Below, piece after piece: positions 42,342 to 51,792 of a stretch of 64,000 nt of DNA. How positions within the stretch are numbered: position 1 is the stretch's first letter; each line of letters opens with the position of its first letter. A program made the position numbers and the translations under genes. The notes under the pieces were generated by a model, which saw nothing but the letters and a program-made list of their open reading frames with translations, searched no databases and was not told the DNA's origin. Source of the DNA: DATJLY01 sp963773665 (GTDB lineage: Bacteria; Pseudomonadota; Alphaproteobacteria; ATCC43930; CGMCC-115725); assembly GCA_963773665.1 (NCBI GenBank), contig CAVZBZ010000001.1:1178001-1242000 (forward strand). The letters run 5' to 3'.

Positions 42342-43034
42342 TTATTCGGCCGCGACCTTCGCGTCGCTGACGAACTGCGACACCCACTTGTTGCGGCGCT
42401 TCAGATTGGCGCGATACATCGCCTCGAATTCCGCATCGGGGAAGGAATGAGTCGAAGGCCGCGCCATCAGCGCATCCGCCCACGCCTTGAGCCGCGGGTA
42501 TTTCTCGATGAGGCCCAGCTTCTTCACGCGGTCGAGATAGAAATAGCGCTGCAGGAAGGGCGCGTAGGCCGCATCCACCAGCGAATATTTGGCGCCGTTG
42601 AAGAGCGGGCCCTTGCCCTGCTTCTCGAGCGCCTTCTCGAGCCGCTCGAAGGAGGTCGGGATCTTCGATGTGGCCTTCAGGTACTCCGCTTCGCTGTCGG
42701 CATACGCGCTGCCCGTGACCGATTCGGCGAATGTCGGGACATAGTCGGTCCAGGCGCGGTTCACGGCGCGCTCGATCGGGTCCTCGGGATGGAGCCGCGG
42801 CGCGATCGTCTCGTCGAGGAATTCGGCGATGGCGTTCGATTCGAACAGCGAGATCTTGTCGTCGAGACGCAGCACCGGAACCTTCTTGTGCGGCGAGATG
42901 GCGAGGAACCAGTCCGGCCGGTTGTCGGGATCGATGTGGCGGAACTCGAACTCGGTGTTCTTCTCGCGCAGCACGATCGCGGCGCGCTGCACCCACGGGC
43001 AGGTCTTGAAGCTGACCAAGAGATATTTCGCCAT
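42342..43034 (-). CDS. Glutathione S-transferase family protein
   Basis: 230-residue GST. The thioredoxin-like N-domain has a likely catalytic Cys12 in FKTCPWVQRAAIV, cis-Pro in HKKVPVLRL and the glutathione contact ESNAIAEFL. The helical C-domain follows. Cysteine-type active sites are seen in omega/lambda-like or reductive dehalogenase-like GSTs. It is near a VOC dioxygenase and ABC genes, so detoxification or ring-opening support is inferred. Substrate unknown. Confidence 0.85.
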   Translation of the reverse strand: MAKYLLVSFKTCPWVQRAAIVLREKNTEFEFRHIDPDNRPDWFLAISPHKKVPVLRLDDKISLFESNAIAEFLDETIAPRLHPEDPIERAVNRAWTDYVPTFAESVTGSAYADSEAEYLKATSKIPTSFERLEKALEKQGKGPLFNGAKYSLVDAAYAPFLQRYFYLDRVKKLGLIEKYPRLKAWADALMARPSTHSFPDAEFEAMYRANLKRRNKWVSQFVSDAKVAAE

Positions 43035-43067
43035 TCCACGTCCTCCGCTCGAAAGAATGGCGCGATG

Positions 43068-43607
43068 CTAGCGCGAAGCGAAGGCGGCGGCGAGCCTTTC
43101 GGCAAGCTCCTTCTTGTACTGCGGCATCGGCTTGAAGCCGGGGACGGCTTCGCAGATCGCCAGGGTCTCAGCCTCGATGCGCTCCTTGGGCTGCGAATAG
43201 TCCATGGGCTTGCGAAACGGCTGCGGGATGTGCCACGGCGTGTCGCAGTAGAATTCCGTGCGGTTGCCCTCGGGGTCGCGGAAATAGACCGACCAGGCGT
43301 TGCCGTGCGTGCAGGGGTCGAGGCTTTTGACGCCGGCCGCGACGAGGCGGCGATTGATGTCGAGCACCTGATCCAGGGTTTCGAGCTTGAAGGAAAGCTG
43401 CTGCACCGCATCCGGCGCATCGGGCGCGCGGCCGGGCGCGAACACCACCTGGTGATGCTGACCTGGATCGCGCGAGAGGAATGTGATCCGCTCGCCGCGA
43501 TCGGTGACGACGAAGCCCAATACATCGCGATAGAACGCGATCATGCCTTCCATGTCGCGCACGAAGAGACCGACATGACCGATGGTTAGCGGCTGATTTT
43601 CGTCCAT
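43068..43607 (-). CDS. VOC-family dioxygenase-like protein
   Basis: 179-residue vicinal-oxygen-chelate protein. TIGHVGLFVRDMEGMIAFYR holds the first metal ligand, HHQVVF the second region and DPEGNRTEFYCDTPW the third, as in type I extradiol dioxygenase or glyoxalase domains. A C-terminal tail after residue 140 is longer than usual. It precedes the GST in the operon. Catechol cleavage or a related reaction is possible but not assignable. Confidence 0.82.
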   Translation of the reverse strand: MDENQPLTIGHVGLFVRDMEGMIAFYRDVLGFVVTDRGERITFLSRDPGQHHQVVFAPGRAPDAPDAVQQLSFKLETLDQVLDINRRLVAAGVKSLDPCTHGNAWSVYFRDPEGNRTEFYCDTPWHIPQPFRKPMDYSQPKERIEAETLAICEAVPGFKPMPQYKKELAERLAAAFASR

Positions 43608-43629
43608 GGCTCCTGCTCCGTTGGCCCGG

Positions 43630-44415
43630 CTAGAAATGCACCTCGTATTCGAGCTGCCAGCGCAGCGTCTCGGCGGGCGCGGCCGGGGTGAGGCCGAACA
43701 GTATACCGCCATTCCACTTGAGACTGCCCGGCCCAAGTTGGGCGACCGTGCCGAACAGCATCGGGCCGAGGCGATGATCCTGATGGCCCGATCCCGGCAG
43801 ATGGCCGAACGAGCCCGGCTGGCCATAAGCCTGAAAACCCGGCTCGATGGCCGTGCCGAGATCGAGCCGCGTCTCCCAGGAGTACTGGAACACCGGCCGC
43901 GTATTGGCGTAGCGGCCAAGGTCCTTCTCGACGAAAAGATTGACGGTGTTGATCGTGCCGAGGACTTCCTTGCGCAGGACGGGACCGAACGTCACTTCGT
44001 TGGGCGCATTGGGCAGGGTCGCCTGGCCGTATTCGAAGAAGAAGCCCGAATCCATCCACGCCTCGCCCGGCTCGGTGAAGGTGAACAGGTTCTCGCTCGT
44101 CACCTGGCTTAAGTCCGTGGTGTTGCCGGGACCGGGAGCGCGCTGCTGTTCGAACTCGAGTTCCGACGTCCACCAGTTGGTGAAGCCGTATTCGAGTTCC
44201 TCGGTGTAGCTCTGCTCGCCGCTGCGCGGGCGGTAGGGGTCGTGGCCGATGTCGCCCAATGTCTCGAGCGCGAATTCGTGCGGCTCGGGATCGGGCTGCA
44301 TCACCTTGAAGTCGGCCCATGCGGGAGGCGCTGCGCCGAGCAGGCAAGCCGACACGGCGAAAAGTGTGCGACTGCGACGCACTTGCATAATTTTGGCGCA
44401 GATGTGCTTTGCCAT
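43630..44415 (-). CDS. Outer-membrane-like beta-rich protein, in FTR1 operon
   Basis: 261-residue secreted protein. The signal peptide is SRTLFAVSACLLGAAPPAWA, and the mature part is rich in alternating aromatic/polar strands (for example YGFTNWWTSELEFEQ and QLEYEVHF at the C-terminus, ending in Phe). A C-terminal aromatic is the outer-membrane barrel signature. It is last of the three minus-strand genes with FTR1 and cupredoxin, so it may be an outer-membrane partner for iron. I do not recognise a named family. Confidence 0.6.
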   Translation of the reverse strand: MAKHICAKIMQVRRSRTLFAVSACLLGAAPPAWADFKVMQPDPEPHEFALETLGDIGHDPYRPRSGEQSYTEELEYGFTNWWTSELEFEQQRAPGPGNTTDLSQVTSENLFTFTEPGEAWMDSGFFFEYGQATLPNAPNEVTFGPVLRKEVLGTINTVNLFVEKDLGRYANTRPVFQYSWETRLDLGTAIEPGFQAYGQPGSFGHLPGSGHQDHRLGPMLFGTVAQLGPGSLKWNGGILFGLTPAAPAETLRWQLEYEVHF

Positions 44416-44429
44416 GAGCGGGGAGCGTC

Positions 44430-45257
44430 TTAGTGCTGGATCGCCGCGGTCGCGGGGCTGCGGCCGAGCCAGCGCATCGCCAGGCCGATGACGACGAGCG
44501 TGCCGCCGTAGAACAGCAGCTGGATGCCGGCGGGCTGCGCCGAATAGCCGACGAGAACGTGCAGCATCACGCCGACGAGGCTCTTGTCGGACAAGAGGCC
44601 CGAGGTATCCCACACCGCGTTGCCGAGGGACGGCAGGAGATCGGCCTGCGCCAGAAACGCAGCACCCTGCGAGGCCATCCCGGCCGCGAGCAGCAGGATG
44701 AGCCAGCTCGTCACGCGGAACAGGTGGCGCAGCGGAATCGCCAGGAGGCCGTAATATAGGATCCCGCCGGTCACGACGCCTGCCGCGAGGCCGGCGACGC
44801 CGCCCAGCACCATGCTCGCTCCGTGCACGCCGCCGGCGATCGCGATCGAATAGAGAAACAGCACGATCTCCGAGCCCTCGCGCAGCACGGCGATGCCGAC
44901 GACCAGCGCCAGCGCGTAAAGCGGCCGCGCGCCCGAAAGCACGTCGTTGCCGATGCGCGTCGCGTTGGCGCTCAAGTCGCGGCCGTGGCGGCTCATCCAG
45001 ACATTGTGCCAGCCGAGCATCGCCACGGCGGTGAAGAGGATCGAGGCGTTGAACACTTCCTCGCCGATGCCCTCGACCGCGTCCGAGATGACGCCGGCGA
45101 GCCCGGCCACCACCACCGCGCCGGCAACTCCCGCCGCGATCCCTGCCGCGATCCAAAGACCGCGGCGGCGCACGCCGGATGTTGCCGCCAGCACGATGCC
45201 GACGATGAGCGCGGCTTCGAGAACTTCGCGGAAAACGATGATCGCCGTCGCCAGCAT
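44430..45257 (-). CDS. FTR1-family iron permease
   Basis: 275-residue inner-membrane protein with seven hydrophobic segments. The two iron-binding REXXE motifs are complete: FREVLEA (R10-E14) and LREGSEI (R126-E130). It imports ferric iron, typically with a periplasmic cupredoxin-like or EfeO-type partner. Here that partner is encoded immediately upstream (45264) and the operon lies beneath a Fur-type box. No EfeB peroxidase or separate EfeO is seen. Confidence 0.95.
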   Translation of the reverse strand: MLATAIIVFREVLEAALIVGIVLAATSGVRRRGLWIAAGIAAGVAGAVVVAGLAGVISDAVEGIGEEVFNASILFTAVAMLGWHNVWMSRHGRDLSANATRIGNDVLSGARPLYALALVVGIAVLREGSEIVLFLYSIAIAGGVHGASMVLGGVAGLAAGVVTGGILYYGLLAIPLRHLFRVTSWLILLLAAGMASQGAAFLAQADLLPSLGNAVWDTSGLLSDKSLVGVMLHVLVGYSAQPAGIQLLFYGGTLVVIGLAMRWLGRSPATAAIQH

Positions 45258-45263
45258 GTGCTC

Positions 45264-45596
45264 CTACTTCACCACCAGGTGGCCGCGCGTGTCGGGATGG
45301 AAGTCATCGAAGAACTCGTAGCGGCCGGGGCCGAGCGGCCCGACGAAAACGCTGATCTGCTCCCCCGAAAGGACGACTTTCTCGCGGTGCAGCTCGGTGC
45401 TCTCGAACTCGGACGTGGTCGGATCGTCGTTGCGGACGAGCAGCTTGACCTTGACGCCCGCGGGAATTTCCAGGTCGGCCGGCACGAACTGGTGGTCCTT
45501 GAGCGCGATCGTGACGCTCGGCGGCTCGTCCGCCCGGACTGGACCGCCGGCAAGCGCCAGAACGCACGCCACCGCAATCGCCGTACCGACCCGCAT
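45264..45596 (-). CDS. Cupredoxin-domain periplasmic protein
   Basis: 110-residue cupredoxin-like protein from ATG at 45596; an upstream in-frame ATG at 45647 lies within the Fur box. The signal sequence ends about LAGGPVRADE. ALKDHQFVPADLEIPAGVKV and GPGRYEFFDDFHPDTRGHLV fit the EfeO N-terminal/P19-like cupredoxin domain, although the typical copper Cys is absent. It would bind metal and hand iron to FTR1. Function is family-based inference. Confidence 0.85.
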   Translation of the reverse strand: MRVGTAIAVACVLALAGGPVRADEPPSVTIALKDHQFVPADLEIPAGVKVKLLVRNDDPTTSEFESTELHREKVVLSGEQISVFVGPLGPGRYEFFDDFHPDTRGHLVVK

Positions 45597-45626
45597 ACGC
45601 GCCTCCCAGCGCATCGCAGTTCTATT

Positions 45627-45645
45627 GATAATCATTCTTATTAGC
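45627..45645 (-). promoter_or_regulatory. Fur-type iron box upstream of cupredoxin/FTR1
   Basis: On the minus strand the sequence GCTAATAAGAATGATTATC matches the 19-bp consensus GATAATGATAATCATTATC at 15 positions. It lies 31 nt before the cupredoxin ATG. This points to iron-responsive repression by Fur (or an alphaproteobacterial Fur/Mur/Irr relative). Confidence 0.65.
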
Positions 45646-45723
45646 ATCGCCCCGTCCCGTCAAGCGCTGAATTGACGCAGCCCGCGCCCCCGCCGATAGT
45701 GAATGCGACTTTTCGAGGAAAAG

Positions 45724-46569
45724 ATGGCACCCGTCGCGCGACCGCTCACCAAGCATATCGGCGCCGAAGTGGGCGGCATTGATCTGCGTCAGCCGGCCGG
45801 CGAGGCGGACCAGGCCGAGCTGCGCCGGCTCTGGCTCGAGCACGTCATCCTGGTGTTTCGCGGCCAAAATCTCGCCCAGGAGGATCTGCTGCGCGTCGCC
45901 TCCTATTTCGGCACCGTGGGAAAGCTGGTGCGGCCGAAGGAGTTTCGCCCGCCGGGCTATGACCGGCTGCTCGACAACATCATGCTGATCTCGAACATCC
46001 GCGAGAACGGCGAGCCGATCGGCGCGCTGCCGGACGGCGAGATGATGTTCCACCACGACACGCTGCATGCGCGGATGCCGCAGAAGGGCACGTTCCTCTA
46101 TTCGGTCGAGGTGCCGAGCACGGGCGGCAACACGCTCTTCGCCAATTGCTACACGGCCTACGAGCGCATGCCGGCCCCGGTTCGCGACCGGCTCGAAGGG
46201 CGGCGCGCGTTCCATCACTATAATTACGGCTCGGTCCAGCGCGGCGACGGCAAGGGCGTCGCGGCCTTTTCCGAATCGACGCACCCGGTATTCCGCACGC
46301 ACGAAGAGACGGGAAGGAAGGCGGTCTATGTGAACCGCCTGATGACGCAGGGCGTCGTCGATCTGCCGCAGGACGAAAGCGAGCGCCTGCTCGGCCAGGT
46401 GTACGACCATTCCGAGAATCCGGAATGGGTGTACGAGCATGTCTGGCGGCCCCATGACCTGATCCTGTGGGACAATCGCTGCTCGATGCACGCCCGCACG
46501 GATTTCTCGGCCGACGAGCGCCGGCTGCTGCTGCGCGTCACGGTCGAAGGCGAGGTCGAGCCCTACTGA
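45724..46569 (+). CDS. TauD/TfdA-family alpha-ketoglutarate-dependent dioxygenase
   Basis: 281-residue non-heme Fe(II)/2-oxoglutarate enzyme. The facial triad appears as HHDTLH and a C-terminal His in DNRCSMHARTDF, with the 2-oxoglutarate-binding Arg in ERRLLLRVTV. ATG at 45724 follows GAGGAAAAG and is preferred to 45703. TauD members hydroxylate taurine, alkylsulfonates or aryloxyacetates. The cupredoxin/FTR1 operon diverges upstream. Substrate unknown. Confidence 0.92.
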   Translation: MAPVARPLTKHIGAEVGGIDLRQPAGEADQAELRRLWLEHVILVFRGQNLAQEDLLRVASYFGTVGKLVRPKEFRPPGYDRLLDNIMLISNIRENGEPIGALPDGEMMFHHDTLHARMPQKGTFLYSVEVPSTGGNTLFANCYTAYERMPAPVRDRLEGRRAFHHYNYGSVQRGDGKGVAAFSESTHPVFRTHEETGRKAVYVNRLMTQGVVDLPQDESERLLGQVYDHSENPEWVYEHVWRPHDLILWDNRCSMHARTDFSADERRLLLRVTVEGEVEPY

Positions 46570-47633
46570 GCGGCGACGCGCGTATCGGCGAAGGCGGGCG
46601 CCACCTCCTCCATGAAGCGCGCCATCTCCTCCTTCACCTGCGCGTGCGGCTTCAAGCCCACGTTGAAGTAGAGGATCACCTCGTCGAAGCCCAGGCCTTC
46701 CATCACTTTGAGCCGCTCGATGATGCGCTCGGGCTTGCCGAGCAGCATCGTGCGGTCGTCCAGATCCTCGGGCTTGGTGCCGCGCATGCGGTCCTTGAAG
46801 TCGTGATAGTAGTCGTAGGTTTTCGGCGCCGTCTCGCGCGTCCCCGGCGACACCGCGCCGCCGCACTCGCGGGCATAGCGGATCTGGCGCTCGCGCGCCG
46901 CGCGCTCCTCGGCCGGCGTGTCGGCGAAATGGATGAAATAGCTCGACACGATGCGGCCGGGCTTGGTGCGTGCGCGCTCGCACGCTTCCTTATAGATGCG
47001 CACGGCCTCGGCGACGCCGCCCAAGGTGATGGCGGCGGCAAAGGCCGCGATGACGAGGCCGAACCCGTGCTTTGCCGCAAGCTCCACGGTCGGGCGCGAG
47101 AACGAGGCCACGTGAATCGGGATGGGGCGCTGCACCGGCTGCGGCGTGATCATGACGTCGTCGAAGTTATAGTACTTGCCGTGGTGCGAGATGCGTTCGG
47201 GGCCGGCCCACAGGCGGCGCAGCACGTCGAGCCCTTCGGCGAACGCGGTCGCGTTGTCGTCGAAGGGGGCGCCCAGCGGCACATATTCGCCGCGGTCGTA
47301 GCCGCGCCCGGTGGCGAAATCGACGCGCCCGCCCGACAGCAGATCGAGCGTCGCCCATTGCTCGGCGACGCGGATCGGATGGTGCAGCGGCAGCACCGTC
47401 ACCGCCGGCGCAAGCCGGATGCGCTTCGTTTTCGCGGCGATGTAGGCAAGCGCGATGTCGGGGCACGACATGACGCCCAACGAGTTGAAATGATGCTCGC
47501 CGATCCAGGCGGAATGGTAGTTGAGGCTCTCGGCAAAGATCGCCTCGTCCATGAGGTCCATGATGCAGTCGTTGGCCGTCCGGCTGCTGTTCGTATAGTG
47601 GTTGTCGCTCAAGGTGAAATAGCCGAACTTCAT
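46563..47633 (-). CDS. LLM-class flavin-dependent oxidoreductase
   Basis: 356-residue bacterial-luciferase-like monooxygenase. MKFGYFTLSDNHY, SAWIGEHHF, RIRLAPAVTVLPLHHPIR and GGRVDFATGRGYD match the barrel with its FMN-contact region. It converges with TauD and overlaps its end by 7 nt. It is not closely similar to the LLM pair at 8731 and 59811. Substrate unknown. Confidence 0.9.
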   Translation of the reverse strand: MKFGYFTLSDNHYTNSSRTANDCIMDLMDEAIFAESLNYHSAWIGEHHFNSLGVMSCPDIALAYIAAKTKRIRLAPAVTVLPLHHPIRVAEQWATLDLLSGGRVDFATGRGYDRGEYVPLGAPFDDNATAFAEGLDVLRRLWAGPERISHHGKYYNFDDVMITPQPVQRPIPIHVASFSRPTVELAAKHGFGLVIAAFAAAITLGGVAEAVRIYKEACERARTKPGRIVSSYFIHFADTPAEERAARERQIRYARECGGAVSPGTRETAPKTYDYYHDFKDRMRGTKPEDLDDRTMLLGKPERIIERLKVMEGLGFDEVILYFNVGLKPHAQVKEEMARFMEEVAPAFADTRVAAQ

Positions 47634-47719
47634 CTGCCTCTCCGCGCGCCGGTTTGGCGAAGCTTAAAGCCGCGCGCGGCCGATTGACAATGGCGCGCGC
47701 GCACGATGGTATTTCCGGG

Positions 47720-49159
47720 ATGGCGGCCCAGTACCAGGACCTGCGGGGATTCATCGACGCGGTGGAGGCGCTGGGCGCACTCCGCCGCATCGACGGCGCC
47801 GATGCCGAGTTCGAGCTTGGCGGCATCACCGAGGTGGCGGCGGGATCGCCCGATTGTCTGGCGCTTCTGTTCGACAGGATCACGGGCCATGCGCCGGGCT
47901 TCCGCGTCTTCACCAACGCCACGGTGAGCGCCCAGCGCGCGGCGCTGGCGCTCGGTATCGACCCGCATCTCAAGCCGCTCGACGCGCTCAAGGAATGGAA
48001 GCGGCTGCGCGCGACGCTAAAGCCGATCGCGCCGGTCGCGGGAACGCAAGCGCTCTTCCTGGAAAATTCGTGCGGGCGCGGCGAAGTCGATCTCGGAATC
48101 TTCCCGGCGCCGCTGTGGCATCGCGGCGATGGCGGCAGGTTCATCGGCTCGGGCAGCATCGTCGTGATGCGCGACCCGGAGACGGGATGGATCAACGCCT
48201 CGATCTATCGCATCCAGCTCCATGGCCCCGCCACGGTGACGGTGCAGTTCGACCATGGCGGGCGGCACGGCGCATTGATCGCGCGGAAATACTGGGCCGC
48301 GGGCAAGCCGTGCCCGGTCGCGGTGGTGAACGGGCCGGACCCGGCGCTCTTCGTCGCGGGGTTCGAGTACCTGCCGGAAGGCGCCTCAGAATACGATTTC
48401 GCGGGCGCGATCAAGGGACGGCCGCTCGAAATCGTGCCGGCGCCCGTCACCGGATTGCACGTCCCGGCGCGCGCCGAGTTCGTGTTCGAGGGCGCGCTTT
48501 TGCCGATGAGCGAGGAGACCTTGCCCGAGGGGCCGTTCGGCGAATTCACCGGCTATTACGCGGCGGAAAAGCGGCCGGCGCCGGTCATGCGGGTCGAGGC
48601 CGTGCATTGGCGCAACGATCCGATCCTGTTGGGCTCGCCGCCGATGAAGCCGCCGCGCTTCCATTTCGGCCTGCCGCTGCGCGCGGCGGGAATCTGGACC
48701 AATCTCGAGAATGACGGCGTGACCGACATCGTGGGCGCGTGGCAGCACGTGGCGCAGCTCATGACCGTGGTGGCGCTCAGGCCGCGCTATGCCGGGCACG
48801 CCAAGCGCGCGGCCCTCATCGCGGCGGCGCAAAGCTACATGGCGCGGCTCGTCGTCACGGTGGACGAGGATGTCGATCCGAGCGACCTTGCCGACGTGAT
48901 GTGGGCGATCGCGACGCGCTCGGAGCCGGCCGAATCCGTTGACATCGTGCGCGATGCGTGGAGCTCGGCGCTCGACCCGCGCATTTCGCCCGAACGCCGC
49001 GCCAGGGGCGAGACCTCGCACTCGAAGATGATTATCGACGCGTGCAAGCCGTTCGCCTGGCGCGACCGGTTCCCGCAAGTCTCGGCGCTCGACGCGGACG
49101 AGGCGCGCGCGATCGAGGCGAAATGGGGCGAGCTCATAAAGGGGAAGAAAGATGGATAG
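47720..49159 (+). CDS. UbiD-family decarboxylase
   Basis: 479-residue prenyl-FMN-dependent decarboxylase family member. MAAQYQDLRGFIDAVEALG is the typical N-terminus, so ATG at 47720 is chosen over 47690. The prFMN/metal region shows GWINASIYRIQ, and later EGPFGEFTG and a DEDVDPSDLADVMWA segment typical of UbiD. A TTGACA at 47684 is 17 nt from a TGGTAT, a possible promoter. The prFMN-making UbiX is not present. It decarboxylates an aromatic or unsaturated acid. Confidence 0.88.
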   Translation: MAAQYQDLRGFIDAVEALGALRRIDGADAEFELGGITEVAAGSPDCLALLFDRITGHAPGFRVFTNATVSAQRAALALGIDPHLKPLDALKEWKRLRATLKPIAPVAGTQALFLENSCGRGEVDLGIFPAPLWHRGDGGRFIGSGSIVVMRDPETGWINASIYRIQLHGPATVTVQFDHGGRHGALIARKYWAAGKPCPVAVVNGPDPALFVAGFEYLPEGASEYDFAGAIKGRPLEIVPAPVTGLHVPARAEFVFEGALLPMSEETLPEGPFGEFTGYYAAEKRPAPVMRVEAVHWRNDPILLGSPPMKPPRFHFGLPLRAAGIWTNLENDGVTDIVGAWQHVAQLMTVVALRPRYAGHAKRAALIAAAQSYMARLVVTVDEDVDPSDLADVMWAIATRSEPAESVDIVRDAWSSALDPRISPERRARGETSHSKMIIDACKPFAWRDRFPQVSALDADEARAIEAKWGELIKGKKDG

Positions 49160-50165
49160 GAAGATCACGACCGTCCTTGTCGCCGCTCTATTCGCGGCCG
49201 TCGCGATGGCAGCGGCGCGCGCGGCGGAGCCGGTGAAGATCAGGGTGGGGTGGCTGCTCGTGCCGGCGGAGATCACGCCGATCCTGTTTCCCGACCCCGG
49301 CATCGCCAAGCACCAAGGCAAATCCTACGTGCTCGAGACGACGCGGTTTCAGGGCAGCCCGCTTCTCATCAACGCGCTCGCCGCGGGCGAGATCGACGTG
49401 GCGCCGTTCGGCTATTCCTCGTTCGCGCTCGCGGTCGAGAACGCGAACATGACCAACCTGCGCATCTTCGCCGACGAGGACCGCGACGGCGAAGGCCCGC
49501 ATTTCACCACGCAGTACCTGGTGCGGAAGGACAGCCTCATTGCCAAGGTCGAGGATCTGAAGGGCAAGGTGTTCGCGACCAACGCCGCCGGCAGCATCGG
49601 CGACATGGCGGTGCGCTTCATGCTGAAGCAGCACGGGCTCGATCCCGCGAAGGACGTGACCACGGTCGAGGTCGCGTTCCCCAATATGAATGCGATGCTC
49701 GAGGACAAGAAGGCCGACCTCATCGTCTCGGTCCTGCCGTTCTTTCTCGATCCGAAGCTGCAGCAGGAGGGCAGGACCCTCTTCACCTCGCGCGACGCGA
49801 TGGGACCCACGGAAATCTCGTTCCTGACGGCGAGCGCGGACTTCCTTGCCAAGAACCGCGCCGCGGCCGTCGATTTCCTCGAGGATTATATGCGGGCGCT
49901 GCATTGGTACTACGACCCCGCGAACCACGACGCGGTGGTGAAGACCATCGCCGACTTCATGAAGGCGCCGCCCGAGCGGTTTTCGAGCTGGGTTTTTTCC
50001 GAGCGCGACTATTACCGCGATCCGCATGCGGCGGTCGATGTTGCGGCGCTCCAGAAGAACGTCGATGCGCAGCACCAGCTCGGGTTTCTGAAAGCCCCGA
50101 TCGACGTTGCGAAATACGTCGATCCGTCGCTTGCCAAGGAGGCGGCGCAACGCGTGCCATGGTAG
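49152..50165 (+). CDS. ABC transporter substrate-binding protein, NMT1/SsuA-like (orphan)
   Basis: 337-residue periplasmic binding protein. The signal peptide ends about MAAARAAEP. VKIRVGWLLVPAEITPILFP and GSPLLINALAAGEIDVAPFG are lobe signatures. It overlaps UbiD by 8 nt and its stop overlaps the GMC oxidoreductase start by 7 nt. No ATPase or permease is beside it, so it probably feeds another transporter. Genes on both sides are catabolic. Confidence 0.88.
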   Translation: MDRKITTVLVAALFAAVAMAAARAAEPVKIRVGWLLVPAEITPILFPDPGIAKHQGKSYVLETTRFQGSPLLINALAAGEIDVAPFGYSSFALAVENANMTNLRIFADEDRDGEGPHFTTQYLVRKDSLIAKVEDLKGKVFATNAAGSIGDMAVRFMLKQHGLDPAKDVTTVEVAFPNMNAMLEDKKADLIVSVLPFFLDPKLQQEGRTLFTSRDAMGPTEISFLTASADFLAKNRAAAVDFLEDYMRALHWYYDPANHDAVVKTIADFMKAPPERFSSWVFSERDYYRDPHAAVDVAALQKNVDAQHQLGFLKAPIDVAKYVDPSLAKEAAQRVPW

Positions 50166-51778
50166 AGGGCGCGAGCTTCGACTATGTCGTCGTCGGCGCG
50201 GGATCGGCCGGCTGCGTTCTCGCGAACCGGCTTTCGGAAGATTCTCGTTCGACCGTGTGCCTGGTCGAGGCCGGTGCCTCCGACCTCGCGCGGTGGACGC
50301 GCTTCAAAGTCGATCTGCCGGCCGGCAACACGCTTCTGCTGTCCGACCGGAACTTCAACTGGAGCTATCTCTACGAGGGCGCGGAAGGGCTGCATCACGC
50401 CGCCATTCCCGCCCATCGCGGGCGCCTCGCCGGCGGGTCGAGCGCGGTCAACGGCATGGTCTATATGCGCGGGCAGCGGCGCGACTATGACGGCTGGGCG
50501 GCGCTGGGGAATCCGGGCTGGTCCTATGACGACGTGCTGCCGGTGTTCCGGCGCCAGGAACATCGCGAGAAGGGCGCCGACGAATTCCACGGCGCGGGCG
50601 GCGAGCTCAATGTCGCCGCGCTGCGCTGGCTGAGCCCGCTGACGAAGGCGTTCCTCGGCGCCGCGGGCGAAACGCAGTATCCGGCGAATCCCGATTTCAA
50701 CGGCGCGCGCCAGGACGGGTTCGGGGCGCACGAGGTGACGCAGAAGAACGGGCGACGGTGGAGCGCCGCGCGGGCATTTCTCGATCCGGTGCGGCAGCGC
50801 AAGAATCTCGAGATCGTGCACGGCGCGCTGGCGCTTGGCGTGCGGCTCGAAGGGAAGCGCGCGACCGGCGTTTCGGTGCGCGTCAATGGCGGCGCGCGGG
50901 AGCTTCGGGCGCGGCGCGCGACCGTGCTGGCGGCGGGCGCCTTCAACTCGCCGCAGATCCTGATGCTGTCGGGCATCGGGCCGGCCGGCGCGCTGCGCCC
51001 GCACGGCATCGAAGTGGCGCACGAGCTGGCGGGCGTCGGGCGCAATCTGCAGGACCATCCGACCGGCTGGGTCCAGGTCGAGGACCGCTCGGCGCGGAGC
51101 TTCGCCCTCTCGCCGCGCGCGCTGCCGTGGCTTGCGGGCGCGGTCGTGCGCTACGCGCTGGCGCGGCACGGGCCGCTGACCTCGAACATCGTCGAGGCGG
51201 GCGGGTTCGTGCGCACCGATCCGGCGCTCGAGGCGCCCGACATCCAGTTCGTGTTCATGCCGGCGATCAAGGATTTCTCCCGCTTTCTGTCGCGCACGCA
51301 CGGGTTCGGCCTCGCCGCCGTGCTGCTTCAGCCGAAAAGCCGCGGCCATATCGAGCTGGCCTCGTCCGATCCGGCGGCGCGTCCGGTGCTGCATCCGCGC
51401 TTTCTCGACAACGGCGAGGATGTGGCGCGCCTCGTCGCAGGCCTGCGCATCGCGCGCCAGATTCTCGGGGCGCCCGCCTTCGCGCGGTTTCGCGGCGCGG
51501 AGCTTCGGCCCGGCAGCGAGGCCGTGAGCGCGGCCGCGCTCGAGGAGTATCTGCGCCGCAACCTCGCCACCTCGTTCCATCCGGCCGGCACGTGCAAGAT
51601 GGGGCCGGCGGGCGATCCCCTGGCGGTGGTCGATGCGCGCCTCTGCGTCCACGGCATCGAAGGCTTGCGCGTCATCGACGCCTCGATCATGCCGGCCGTG
51701 ACGAGCGGCAACACCAATGCGCCGACCATGATGATCGCCGAGCAAGGCGCCCGTTTTTTGCGCGAGGACGCGCGCTGA
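50159..51778 (+). CDS. GMC-family FAD oxidoreductase
   Basis: 539-residue flavoenzyme. The N-terminal FAD motif is VVVGAGSAGCVLANRLSE, the PS00623 region is GRLAGGSSAVNGMVYMRGQ, and the catalytic His is in SFHPAGTCKMG with a second C-terminal motif NTNAPTMMIAEQG. This is a choline-dehydrogenase-like alcohol dehydrogenase or oxidase. It overlaps the SBP gene by 7 nt, so expression is coupled. The alcohol substrate is unknown. Confidence 0.93.
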   Translation: MVEGASFDYVVVGAGSAGCVLANRLSEDSRSTVCLVEAGASDLARWTRFKVDLPAGNTLLLSDRNFNWSYLYEGAEGLHHAAIPAHRGRLAGGSSAVNGMVYMRGQRRDYDGWAALGNPGWSYDDVLPVFRRQEHREKGADEFHGAGGELNVAALRWLSPLTKAFLGAAGETQYPANPDFNGARQDGFGAHEVTQKNGRRWSAARAFLDPVRQRKNLEIVHGALALGVRLEGKRATGVSVRVNGGARELRARRATVLAAGAFNSPQILMLSGIGPAGALRPHGIEVAHELAGVGRNLQDHPTGWVQVEDRSARSFALSPRALPWLAGAVVRYALARHGPLTSNIVEAGGFVRTDPALEAPDIQFVFMPAIKDFSRFLSRTHGFGLAAVLLQPKSRGHIELASSDPAARPVLHPRFLDNGEDVARLVAGLRIARQILGAPAFARFRGAELRPGSEAVSAAALEEYLRRNLATSFHPAGTCKMGPAGDPLAVVDARLCVHGIEGLRVIDASIMPAVTSGNTNAPTMMIAEQGARFLREDAR

Positions 51779-51792
51779 GGACGCGTCTCCTC

